Origin: Gibbula magus
Taxonomy: Eukaryota > Mollusca > Gastropoda > Trochida > Trochidae
DNA: 64,000 bases
Reading direction: 5' to 3'
Assembly (NCBI GenBank): GCA_936450465.1
Contig: OW388299.1
Coordinates: 42,109,548-42,173,547, forward strand
The position numbers and the translations under genes were made by a program. The notes under the pieces are model-generated. The model searched no databases, was not told where the DNA came from, and saw nothing but the letters and a program-made list of their open reading frames with translations. Below, one piece after another: positions 46,299-58,877 of this stretch (positions are counted from its first letter, which is position 1; each line of letters begins with the position of its first letter).

Positions 46299-46400
46299 CT
46301 GTAGAAGGGGCGGGATAGCTTCGGATCAAGAGGTCCGGGGCTCGAATCCCGCCAGGGGCACGGCAACTGTGTCTGCAGTAGAGATCTGTTCACAGGACAA
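46299..46400 (+). mobile_element. SINE family S1, A-box-deleted copy
   Basis: GGGGCGGGATAGCTTCGGAT and then GGGGCTCGAATCCCGCCAGG. Compared with the copy at 4130-4430, 20 bases (from GCAGTGGTTAGCGCGTTCAG) are missing between two short AGC repeats, so the A box is lost while the B box is intact. Confidence 0.75.
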
Positions 46401-47867
46401 AAAGTGTCGGAATCCATTTGCCGGATCCTTCCGGATTCTCCCAAATTTTGACGGATCCTTAAAAATCCAGAAGAATCCGGAAAAACTTCAACTTCAATGA
46501 TTCGGCATTAGCTCGAATTACATCAATGGAATGACGAAATCGACCATTATAATTAAAAGACAATGACAGATACGGGATACAATGGTCAACTGAAAACTTG
46601 AAATACTCGTTTAACGGTTTCAAAGAATCATAACTGTGATTAATAATTTTGGGCAATTTGAACATATCAAACAATACATTATTTCATGTAACTATGTTCC
46701 TTCAAGAGGAATGAGATAAATCGAAAAATTGGAAAATATATGGTATCTAATTCAATCCATTCTCTACATCATTCAACTTTACTTTGATCCTATAATCAAT
46801 TTGCCTAGGGGAACTCGTGTGGTGTAACCAATTCAAAATGCCAAAGACTAAATGAATACCACTGAGAACAAAATTTCAAATTCATTGCCATACTAAATGA
46901 GTTACAAACTGGACAATCCTCTAGATATGTGTAGACCCATGGATATATATAAAACACATAGTATTTAAATGCATTGGTTTGATTTTAAATTGTATACACC
47001 ATTGTTAGACCGGTATGAAACATTGCTCTGCTGTAGTGAACAGTGACTTATATCCCTTTCATCAATGTAAAGTATGCATGCGATTTGACTAATTTTTCAA
47101 TAAAGATAAACGAATTCCTACTCAATTTAATTGTTGATGACTTTTCGATAGAATAACACGATTCATACCGTTAGGCATATCAGACCCCAACAACTCAATG
47201 GATGTATCTTTAACAGTTTTGAATAGATTGCTTTGAATGGTAATCATGCTACGCGTATGACGTTTATAAAGTCATTGGGTCACTAATATAATAGTTACAA
47301 ATGTCAATAGCCAGCAATGCCTTGAGTCTTGTTGAAACACCGTGTGCAGTAGACAGTAAAAAGCAAAGTTCAAACATTAAATTTGTTTTCAAGAATGCAT
47401 TAAATAAAGGAAATGTTTATGAAAATGCCTTACTTCTAATTAATTACCAATCAGAGTCATTTCTCTCCGCTTACTGCCGAGATCCGCATTAGTAAGAACT
47501 TCATGCAATCATCCAGCTCACATTTTACCAATTCTTCCTCCACTTTTTGTTAAATTTGTCCATCGTTTGCTTTAAACACATATGCATTCATTAAGGAGGT
47601 ACATTTCTAATGTAGTTAATTCAATAATTCAGATGTCAAATCTGACTCGAAAACCAAAACAAACATTTCAGGTTTAACAGAATGTAATCACTTAAGTACT
47701 ACATTTGGATTAATTTCTTTTTTAACACAATTGAAAAAAATCTAAAGAGAAGACAATGGGGACATGTTATCATCACATAAAATAATTATGCGTCATGAAG
47801 TGAATTTCAATTGAAGAAAACAAGGTATTTTGCTTGAAACACAAACATTTTCACCGAAGAGCATTGA

Positions 47868-48125
47868 GTGGAGGTGAGGTGAGTTGAGAGGTGAGGTGAG
47901 TTGAATTGAGGTGATGTGAGGTGAGGTGTTGTGAGGTGAAGTGAGGTGAGGTCAGGTCAGGTAGGGTTAGATGAGGTAGGGTGAGGTGAGGTGAGTTGCG
48001 TTGAGGTGATGAGGTTGAGATTAGGTGAGGTTGTTAGAAGCGAAGTAAAGTGGGGTGAGGTACATATAAGATGAGGTGCGAGAGACGAGGTGAGGTGAAG
48101 CAAGATGGGGTGAGGTGAGGTGATC
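47868..48125. repeat. GGTGA minisatellite (block E)
   Basis: Degenerate 5-base units (GAGGT, GAGTT), parallel to 29600-29880. Confidence 0.9.
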
Positions 48126-51100
48126 AGTTGCTATAAGTTGCTTTTAAAACAATTAAAGTAGGCGATTTTTACTCAGTTGATACCCGTACAGTCGCAGTTG
48201 TTGAACGTTATACTAGAGTAATCAGGAGTTTTTGTCTTATTTTACCTTAATTGAACTGCTTTCAGGATAAGCTGTGTCATTGACATACATGTAAGTCTAT
48301 CGTTTGTCTTGTTGCTTTTAAAGTGTTCTAACAGTCTTTACTTTGAATATGCCATCTGTTATATATTCCATTAAATAGATTGTAACACCAAACAGATTTA
48401 CCCTGTAAAACTGACATATGCAAACACATATGTTCTGTTTATTTGCTGGTTGTCTCCAGATAGTATGGATGTTAAGCATGTTTGACACCAACATTCCCAA
48501 ACTCCACAATTGACTAAACTTCTTTGGTTATGTATTGCTTACTTATCGCGTAATTATGATCCAAAGTGTGTTTAGCGAATCGAGAACATTGAGGAACAAC
48601 GAAGATAGATTAACCTGGATTCTTTTTTTTTTTTAATCTATCTATATTGTTATTACGCTCCATTTAGACTTTGTTTTCCATGGCAATCATTTATATAAGT
48701 GTTCTGTTGAGCAACCGTTTCATAAACACTGTCTGCTATATGATACACAGAAAATTTTAAAAAATAAAATGTTGAAACTTCTCAACTAGGGAAAATACAA
48801 CCTTTCGACTCTCACGTTCGTTAGAAGAAGAAAAACGAAAGCAAATGGTTTTATTTCTAGGACTGTCGAAACTATAATTCCATTGCAAAATAAGCAGCAT
48901 CTACGGCACTTTTCAGGCGAGATATGCATTAACAAGAAATTCATATTCACCCTTACGACAACTCAACAGATAAATTGAGACAGGAAGTAGCCTGATTATT
49001 GAGCTATGGTGTAGGCAAAAAAAATGCGCGAATACCCAACGCACTTCTGTCACGATGTATCAACAATTTGTGGTGACCTATATCTACGCATAGTTTTGTG
49101 ACTCTTGTCCCAACGTATCTAAGGGATTAATTTGAAATTATTTCTGACTTTGAACACTCCTTCTTTAAATAGGAAAAGACTGGGTTCGTAACGAGCGATT
49201 TGATTGGTCAGGACGTAACTCTGTTTGTCTTACAGGAGGCGCTGACCCAGTCACAAGTTTTCCCGTCGAGTTGTCTCAAGGGTGAATATGAATTTATTGT
49301 AAATGCATATCTCGCCCGATGCGTGTGGAAGATGAATAAGCAGGAGAGGTACCAAAGAATACAAACAGCTATATAACTAAAAAATGCGGCATGTCAGCAC
49401 TTTTCGCCTGCTGTATTTCAATGATGTTTTCAGGAGGAATGGGCTTGTAGGCGTATTTCTGATGAAAAGTAAGTATGCAATAAAAACAAAATTGCCCATT
49501 TCCATTTAGTGTGAAACCTAATAAAGGATCGGCGATAAGATATTTCAGATGCCATTGTGTATGGTTTGAGATAAAAAGCTACGAATGTAGTCGGATCGGA
49601 CTTCTGATAGCGAATCCAACATGGCGGCTGTCTAGTGGAATGGGGCTTTGAAACACATTGTTTACAGTAAGATATTGGATGTTCTCAATCATCTGGTTTG
49701 AAGGAACAACATGGTGCTCTAGTGCAATGATCAATATGAGATAGATCCTAACTAATAAGTACATAGAATAACAAATAGAATGTATTATTAAAACAGTTAA
49801 TACTGGGTAAATACTTCTCTATTGTCGTCCTAAAACACCATTAATCTCTTATTTCTTCTGATCTCTACTGCAAAAAAGTATCATTACACTTTCATCACTT
49901 AATATAATGCTGTAACATTTTTTTTTACTTTATTTTCATCCGATACAAACCTATTTACCAAACATATTGTATACAGTAACATAGTGTGTATTCTCGAATG
50001 CATGTGGATTGAAGGAACAACATAATAGTTATCTAGTGCTATGGCTAGTATTGGCTAGATAATAACTAATAAGTACACAGCACACAAGACATTAGCATGT
50101 ATTATGAAATATTTAATGATGTACAAAACAGTTCTCTATTGTCATTTATCAAACATCAATTCCAAATTACATGATCTCACTAATGCTTTGTCAAAAAAGT
50201 ATCTTCATCATTACACTTTCATAATTTAATAGAACGCTTTAACATTATTGACTTTATTTTCATTGGTTAGAAACTTGAAGTACAAATACGTTTCGATTGG
50301 CAAATACAGTATGTTTGGTAAATGTGTTCCTTGAACACAAGTAATTGTCATAAATTTGTCATTTGACAATGAATATACTTGCCTTGTTGAGTGAGGTGAT
50401 TTGTATTTCAGCAGATATGGTATTTCGGTACATATCAAAGCCAAATAAAATTTTATGAACAAAAACTATTTCACTGCATATGATCACTATATTGAATCGA
50501 TTAATTTCAGAAACAGTCTGTACTTCTCGATAAAATAACATGTTTCATAACGTTTCACATATCCGACTCCAACATAACTGAAAGTTGCACTTTAAGATTA
50601 ATGGATAAATTGTTCAAATACTCCTTGATTTGATTGCCTGTTTGTAGTAAGTGGTCTCAGAGGTAAACACGCTTTTCTTTTACCAATCAGTTCTTCACAA
50701 ATGATCGTTGCAGGACTCTATGAGAGAACCCCCTGGGGAGATTGTTGAACAAAGTCTATTTAATCCTATCTTTAAAAATCGATGCCTCTGTAAAAACATG
50801 TGAAACAGAATGACAATCTCACAGCTTTTGCTGAAATACATTTGAATCCGCATTTCCGTTGAAAGGGAGTTTATTAGGTAAATCGCAAATTGGTGCAGAA
50901 AAAAACCATAAGCTATCAGAAAACCCCTGTTCGTGCTGAGTTGTGATTTCTTTCAAAAATAACCAAAAATATATATCAATGTTCCAAATTATCTATATCA
51001 TACGAGTAAAAAAAATAGTCACTACTAATGTGATCTTTCTGGAGATGTATTCATGACAGCCAAAAGGCTTCTTCGCAAATACTTGTTTTATATTTCGCAA

Positions 51101-52084
51101 AACAAGAAAATATTCTTAAACCATATATCTGTTCTTATAGAGTTATACCATATTTCTTAAGATGCAATGACTTCGAAAGACTCACCAGTTATTGCTCTTG
51201 TATGACAGAGATATAATAATATTTCAGAAGAATAGTCCTATATATGAAACAGGATTTGATGATATACTATTCAACCAAAGTCCTCCAGTTTAAACATCCA
51301 CAGTCTCCTCACTTCCAAACACTATTTGAAAGCGGTTCGACAATGTTTAGGTGTATAATAAATTAAATGAATCTACTATAGGAGTCAGTGTTAGTGAAAT
51401 TTCATTATTTTTGAACTTGTCAGAATATGAAACAATATGAACAACACTCTGGGTGTCCCATTTAAAAATTGCATAAGTGATTAGAAAAAAGCTAGTCAAT
51501 TTCATATTCCGGTGTTTATAACATAAATGATTAGAAACTGTTTGCCTCTCCTGTACAACACTAGTAACAGGATACAGGAATATTACAAGCAACAGTTACA
51601 TCAATCAGTTTTTATTTAACAAAGATTTCAAACTGGATTATTCAGGAAAGTAGTTTGAAATAATGTTTTCTCTCTTATTGAAGCTACATAACGAATTTAT
51701 CTGATTAGGGATTTTTCTTTTAGTGTTTAAAACATGAATTGCCTCCAATCACTTCGAACATTTAGCTCGATTTTAAAAAAGGTCTAATCCAAGTGTGAGT
51801 GCAACGAGGTACTTTTTTATACTTTAAGTAAGGATTTATTCGCTTACAAACTAATCGTAAAACTTATTTTCCATTGTTTCTTCTTGTGGCTCTTAAGAAG
51901 TATACGAATCAAAGTAAAATTCAATCAAACGTTTCCTAAGTCATTACAGCAATGGCTTGTATCACGAAATTAACAAATTGCCCCAAGTCCCAAAAGACAT
52001 GACAGTAGTAAGTTGCCTTCAAGACCGCTCAGCGGACTTCTTATAACTGAAGGCTGGAATGACAATTGATTTCATTTGAAATTT

Positions 52085-52121
52085 TTATTTTTTATTTTTT
52101 ATTTTTATTTTTTTATTTTTT
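52085..52121. repeat. (ATTTTT)n low-complexity run
   Basis: ATTTTTT units, replacing the unexpanded ATTTTTTCAAAG seen in block D. Confidence 0.85.
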
Positions 52122-54737
52122 CTCTTAACAGTTGTCAGCTAAAATTGATGAATTAAAGGGACACTTCGTGTTTTTCATGAAATTTTATTTAGATTTGATA
52201 AATACAAAAATATCCAATGTCCTTATTTACATTTGTACGTTCAAATCACCTCACTCGACAAATATTTGAAAATAACTTGCTTCCAATGAAATTTCAAGCA
52301 GCGGCTTAATACATGGTGCGAAGCCTAATTCATGTGCCCCATTTACAACTAAACAAATTATATGTTCCATTGAACAGTAACAACCAATATCTGTCTCTTT
52401 GTCGGCTACATATAAGTTTCAAAATTACGTTTGAACAATTGACGCATGCCAGCCGCGAAACATTGTCCAGTTTTCGATCATAATCATGGTTAAACATTTT
52501 AACAATGTAACTTTACTGACGATTGGCACTAAAAGGCTAATATCGGAAACATTCATTTCTTCTCCATTAAATAACTAGTATAACTATAACTAGTTACAAT
52601 CGGTAAAAAATCACTTTACTTTATCGAATGTTCTGCTGAGATACATGGTGATGTTGTATGACGAATACGCTGGTCAAACCATGATAAACACGTCTCTTCA
52701 TCTATTATTTAGCAAATTTTGTATCCTTATCAGACCATTTTGAGAATTGTTTCTCCCAAACTAAAGCTACATAACGAATGTATCTTTGTTACGAACCATC
52801 TAGGGTATGATTCCTAGATTGCACGGAACATCTTCATCTGGTTCAAGTAACTAACCTTTTATATCAAGAACGCTCTCCTTTCATGTTTAAGATAAGAATT
52901 GCTTCCAATCACTTCATACATTGCAGTGGATTTTTCAAAATCTATAATTCAAGTTTGAATGCAATGAGGAACTTTTTCATACTTCTGGTCGAGATTTATT
53001 CTCTTACAAACTAATGGTAAAATTAATTTTCTGTTGTATCTCCCTATGGCTCTTACGAAACATTTGAATTAAAGAAAATTCAATCCAACGTTTTCTCTGT
53101 AATTATAGTAATGACCTAATGGTGTTTTCAATCAATCAATCTTTATTTGTGTTTTCCAATGCTCCGTATCACCAAGCTTAGCAAATATCCCAAAGTCCCA
53201 AGAGACATGATAGTAGTGGGTTACCTTCAAGACTACTCAGCGGACCTCATCAGATTCTTCTTGTAACTGAACGCTGGAAAGACAACTGATTTCATTCGAC
53301 ATTTTTTCAAAGTTCTATTTTCTCTTTACACTTGTCAGTTGAAACACTGGTCATGGCATGATAAACAAGTCTCTTCAAATTTTATTCAGGAAACTAATAT
53401 CTTTATACAACTTTATCCAAGAAGTGGTTCTCATGATCTTCATCGGGTTAGTGCTACTACCCTTTGATATCAGGAACGTTTCTCTTTAATGTTTAAACTA
53501 GAAAACCTCCAATCACTTCAAACATTGACATCGATTGTAAAATAGCTCTTATTCAATTGTGAATGTAATGAAGACATTTTTCATACTTCAGGTTTGAATT
53601 TATTCTTTCACAAAGTTATTGTAAAACTAATTTGCTATTGTGTCTTCTCATGGCACTTAAGAACTATCATTCTCTTCCCACAGAGGATTCTCCCTTCAGA
53701 TTGTTCTACGTCGCCCGAATCCGGGAGTTGAAGCAAAATCCCCTAGCGGAGGAAGGTGGAACCTCAAACTGTATCCCTGCTTGTTAACCATTGAAAACTC
53801 CTCTCTCAGTGGCCATGTCGACCGAGTGACTTCAAAGATCTAGGCATGTTACTCTTAAGGGTTTGCTAATTAGCATATATGCCCTTCGAATATGTCTGAT
53901 GTAAAGAACATAAATTAACTATGTTTGGTATTTGTCTCAAATCTGGTCGTCTTTATTCATCAGCATGTTTATGATCAATTGATCAGAAATCTGAAGGGAA
54001 CAACTTCACTCAAAGGAAGTGAATGAAGAAGTTTCCGAATCAAAGTAAAATTCAATCCAACTTTTTCTCTGTAATTACAGCAATGACCTAATGATGTATT
54101 CTAATGCTCTATATCACCAAATTAAACTAATGTCTTCAAGTCCCAAGACATGATAGTAGTGTATTGCCTTCAAGACCGCTCAGCGGACCTCAACAGATTT
54201 TGTTTTATAACTGAAGGCTTGAATGACAACAACCCATTTCATTCGAAATTTTTCAATGTTGAATTTATTCACTCTATTGCCAACTGAAATAAATTAATTC
54301 GTGTTCTAGCTCCGTACTGTATTTATATCGTTTTCCGTTTCTAAAATAGAAACAGGAGAATCAAGTTGATGCTAAATCAGAATTCATCTTTCAGCGACGT
54401 TGCCACTGGTTCAGCCGTCCACTTTACATAAACAATTCTCAATAAGCAAGTAAAACATGAACATATCATCAATAGTAGATCAACCCTCTCTAAACGAATA
54501 AGCCTGATTGTGTTTCTGATATCTTATCTATAAGGAGGTCCATTTCCTTAATCAATTGTTTAGAATGCCGATATTAAATTTGTTTAAAACATTCATCAAT
54601 AAAATACTCTAAAATTATATTATGCGTAACACTTTAATTGAGCAAATGCACTTTCAGACCGTGTCTGTAATAACATACATCAACCTTACATCACTCGACA
54701 TCTTCACAGGAAGTCAGCAGTCAAATATCTAATTTAG

Positions 54738-56050
54738 CTTAGAGCACAGTCAAATGCTTTCGTCCAATCATATGATTGCATTGTGGTCACGTGGAGTACA
54801 TTTATATCCCGATAGATGTACGGTTGTCTGGTTGCGTTCGGGTATCATGCTCATAAAACTGGTTCACAGACTTCTATAAAAACAACAAACAATGTCAACT
54901 GATTGTTTTATTTAAATGGATAATACACAATTAAACACTTATTACATTGACAAATGATCTGCTGTGTTCCCTTCCCGAAAGGAAAAAGTCGCTTCCGTCG
55001 ATGGGGGTCTTCTATGTTAAGGAGCTTGATATTCCTAAATGAAGAATAAAATCATGTAACTAAATCAAGTAATGTGAGGTCAATTGGGAATTTTCAAGTG
55101 TATTTCATTTACATCACCAGTAAGTGAAACAACGACAAGCATCAAACCATGTTACCAATGTTTTATATATTTTGCACCACAATATTAAAAATGATATTCA
55201 AACGTTATATAGAATGACATAAAAAAAATGAGAAGAAAGTGATATAAAAGTACCTTCTTGGGGTGGTGGGATAGAGGCTGCATTGTCATCTCAATGAAAC
55301 CCCTGTATCGTCACACAGCGTCCGAGCGATGTCCAGTACAACGTTACATTCTTTCCCATAAACAGTTCGAGTATAATTTCGTTGCTGCAGTAACCTGAAA
55401 TAATTCATATGCAATATAGACGGGATGCACACTAGCATATGCAACAATATATATTAGAACTAGCATATTGATAAATACAGCTCAACAAACAAACACAAAT
55501 ATTTGAAATACAAAAAACAATAACGTTTCGTAAATAAACCAATTTTATGAAATTTACTTTGAAGTTTAAAAAATATACACTTTAAAAAGTAAGGAGTAAA
55601 AAAGTAAAGTTACCTTTCCTGAATGAATAGTGTACTTGTCCTTGGACTGTCCATGATGAAGCCATTGTGTGAACTGATTCATTCTAAAAATCACTCAGTC
55701 TTTATAGGCAATGAAATGTATTACTGCTCAATGTTACTGAATAAAAACGTGCTTAAATCACTTAAATCATGCATGTTCGTGATTCAAGCATGACGCCTAT
55801 GCTGTAGCACGACTCGTACGATTTATATAAAATGTACGCCTCATGCACCTCGGACAATTTAAAAAATGCAGTGCTCACAGTGCTGATGATGACGTCAATG
55901 TCCCTAACATTTGCATATGAAAATGAGAAATGTCAATGTTTTTCATGTTGTGTTCGAGAGAATGTTTCCCGAATTTGTTGACAATTCATTTGAAATATAT
56001 TCATTTTAAGACATTTTCTTGACGACTCAAGCATTTGACTGTGCTCTAAG
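54738..56050. mobile_element. Inverted-repeat element of 1.3 kb
   Basis: Ends are 22-base perfect inverted repeats beginning CTTAGAGCACAGTCAAATGC. A second inverted match (ACATTTATATCCCGAT at about 54799; ATCGGGATATAAATGT at about 56078) lies just inside the left end and just outside the right end. There is no ORF beyond 60 codons, so it is non-autonomous. Block D at 35955-35965 gives the left flank; the right flank could not be matched, so the target duplication is unknown. Confidence 0.75.
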
Positions 56051-56489
56051 ATAGATAGAGAACTCGCAGCAGTACATTATCGGGATATAAATGTACGGGT
56101 TTGTCATTGTCTACCCAAGGCAACAAGTGCCAGATTATTCACACAAAAGAAGTCGTCCAAAAGGTAAACATATACTTCTTACTTTTTAGAACAGGAAAAT
56201 AAAAAAGTAATAAGAAGTTATATATCTTTGCTTGTTTTCATAATATAAGTATATGGTAATCGGTTTTATACTGTAGTCATTCATTATCAAACTATCTTTC
56301 AGATATATAAAGTAACGCGATCCAAGAATCTGCTGTTTTGATGTCAATGCAATGTTTAACATCTTTTCGAATTTCCGCTTTAATTTACAGTCTCTAGCTC
56401 TCGTTTCATTTATTCCACATATGATTGACAAAATGTTAAATAAATATGATTCGAGAACAACTGTCATTATCAAGCGTAATTAAATATAT
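56051..56489. other. Spacer, nothing recognised
   Basis: The 95-residue minus-strand ORF (56186-56473) is AT-rich and unrecognised. Confidence 0.35.
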
Positions 56490-56590
56490 AAGCATTCTGT
56501 GAGTGTGAGTTCGAATTTCGCAAGGGGCTCGTCTTTAACAAAATACACGAATTTGTATTATTGCAGATGTGATCCCCAAAAGACTAAAGA
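56490..56590 (+). mobile_element. SINE family S4, 3' fragment
   Basis: GTGAGTTCGAATTTCGCAAG (B box), then GGGCTCGTC and ATACACGAATTTGTATTATTG, matching 14620-14690. Confidence 0.5.
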
Positions 56591-56934
56591 ATAGAGGGCG
56601 GAGTATTTACTTAAAACATTTTCAAGTGATGACGGAAGACTTCAAACCTTTGAACTTTCAATGCAATATTAAGAATTAAAGATATTTGACATTTCCTTTA
56701 AATGAGACAGCAATAACTTGTTCAGACAGATAGGTTATCAAAATATCAGGTATTATTAATCCGCTCATTTGAACAACTTTGTTTAATTGGATATCATCAC
56801 GAACCAAACACCCTGACTCAATGATTACCAGGTTTCTGCAAATACGTGTTAGTCAAAGGTTAATTGCTGTAATATCGTAGGGATGTGTCATCTTTAATGA
56901 CTCTTGTTATATGAGGAACAGGCTTAGAGTTGAG

Positions 56935-57221
56935 GTGATGTGAGTTGGGGTTTAATGCAGCTGTCAAGAATATTTCACTTATATCACGGCTGCTAGTATT
57001 ATTGCAGGAAGAATGCCTGCAACTTCATGGTGGCTATGCATTGTGGTAATGCCTGTGAGCATTGACTAGATCTAGCGAACCATGAGTGATACTGTGCTTA
57101 AATTAAGTGCATTGCACCAAAATCTTACCATTTGTAGAATAGCATCTAGTTTCAGGAATAATCATAACTTACTTTACAAGTGATTATCTCTACGGCAAAG
57201 TTGTCGAATCACTGGCAGGAT
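56935..57221 (-). mobile_element. SINE family S1, headless copy
   Basis: GCTGCTAGTATTATTGCAGG, GGTGGCTATGCATTGTGGT and CTAGCGAACCATGAGTGATAC follow S1 order. The tRNA-like head is lost at the 57220 boundary with block F'. Confidence 0.65.
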
Positions 57222-58762
57222 CACTTTCGACATCGTGGCATTTAATTTCACTTTATTATCATCCGATGATATAATTTGTTGCGTGTAGCAACATGTTTAG
57301 TGAGACAGTCTCTTAAGGGTTTATAAATTCAAGGACATATTATTCGAAAATAAGGACAAACATCAATATCATATTTGTTATTGCTTGTTAGCTGTCACAT
57401 GAGATGTCACACAAAGCTTGTATTGTCGTATTACTTTAAAGAGCCATCACGGATGTTAGTGTTTCAAATTTTTGGAAAATATACTTATAACGTCATTCGC
57501 CAGATAAATCTTTTATCTACAACATGGCATATGTTAAATAATTTTCATATCACGACAATGTATTGCAATTTGGTTTCAAAGAGAAGTATCACTTCGACTA
57601 GCGCGCACTACGGGTATCTGACGTATATAAACAGAGTCCCCTTTTTTGCGTAATACATACTACACAAACAGCAAGCGCTTCCGAAGCGTGAAGGCTCGTC
57701 TCTAGCGCAAGTCGCCATAACAACCCATATGCTGCACGTGCTTCACGTGTCTCTCTTGCAAAGTACCCTTGTCACACATTACTGAATGTGACGATTGCTT
57801 TACAAACTATGTTTCTAAATGTCTTGAGAATATACAAAATATTTCCTGTTTAATGTTCTTTTTATTGAGATAAGACCACCAAATTATGACAAATTTTTAC
57901 TCTCATTAATTATAAAATTCAAGTAAAATACCTAGTTGGGTAAAACAATTATTCCAATATCTGTAGCAAATACATAATTAAATGAAATGGTAAATAAATA
58001 ACCATCAAAAAATTATATATTTCGATTTCTTTCATTGCTCATATTTTTTTGTTATTCTTTCGTGTCTTTGTTTACTGTGTGTGAGCTAGACCATAATGCT
58101 TTGCGCTTGAAAATAATAGACTGGATCTATATTTAGACTGGAAAACACCTTTACTAATTAATGCAATTTCTCGGCTTATTTTAAGTTGGGAAAATTAGGG
58201 AAAAATTAAGTGTATTTATTTCACGGAGATAGATTTTTGGAAAAAATTTGATATTTTCATCAACATCCGTGATGGCTCTTTAATTTATAACAATGTTCAA
58301 GATGGCAACCCTAACAAGTTTCAAGTTTCAATTTTCAGCGCATGTTCATTGCATCTAACATTTAATTCCATGCCATATGACTGGAACCAATTTCAGCTTA
58401 TATCCATGCATAATCAAGCAAGAACAGTTTAACAAAATGCTTGATGATTGTCTTAATATCACAATAAAGCCATTGAATATCCATATAAATTGTTAAAATC
58501 GTTTTTGTTATTGTTATTTGATAAAATGTTATAAATGTTAAAGATCGCTTTGGCCCTGTGTGTAAATGATAGACATGCACTAGCAAAAGTAAGGGGAATT
58601 GGGTGCCTGCTTCAAATTGTTTTTCTTATTGTTGTTTGATTAAATAGTTTACAACCTGACAATATTCGATTCAAAATTGACCCAATCGAAACAAATTTGT
58701 AGTCCAAGCCTCTTGGTTATTTGATAATATTAACCATGCTATCCATTATGAACATGTAGCAT
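57222..58762 (+). repeat. Segmental duplication block F' (paralogue of F)
   Basis: Matches 36655-37330 once the 840-base M4 element is removed. It ends at AACATGTAGCAT, just before the hairpin at 58818. Confidence 0.9.
57436..58283. mobile_element. TTAA-flanked element M4 in block F'
   Basis: TTAA at 57436-57439 and 58280-58283 bound 840 bp with perfect ends AGAGCCATCACGGATGTT and its complement. Block F shows the unfilled site. Inner 57597-57838 recurs inverted at 7009-7246. No transposase-like ORF; the 92-residue ORF at 57375-57653 straddles the boundary and is incidental. Confidence 0.9.
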
Positions 58763-58817
58763 AAAAAAATAGAGAATACTACACGAGGTCTCATTAGATA
58801 CGAATTATACGAAACGA

Positions 58818-58877
58818 GTGTCCTTCTGACGGTATCTGACCGAGCGAAAGCGAGGTCAGATACCATAGGAAGGTCAC
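58818..58877. repeat. Hairpin with CGAGCGAAAGCGAG loop
   Basis: Arms 58818-58841 and 58854-58877 pair with a few mismatches (GGTATCTGACC / GGTCAGATACC at the core). The loop region 58841-58854 is CGAGCGAAAGCGAG. It sits exactly between blocks F' and C. Confidence 0.85.

Larger units (their letters stand above)
44376..46599. other. Unit II spacer between blocks B and E
   Basis: Not shared with unit I. It contains SINE fragments (44605-44735, 46299-46400), a small hairpin (45249-45315) and otherwise AT-rich sequence. The 45500-46260 stretch may be LINE-derived, but I found no clear motif. Confidence 0.4.
46600..54735 (+). repeat. Segmental duplication block E (paralogue of D)
   Basis: Collinear with 28590-35965, including the minisatellite (47868-48125), the left part of the TTAA-flanked element (52152), the minimal LINE tail and an internally deleted MULE-like element (53669-54026). 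Its right end is interrupted by the inverted-repeat element at 54738. Confidence 0.9.
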
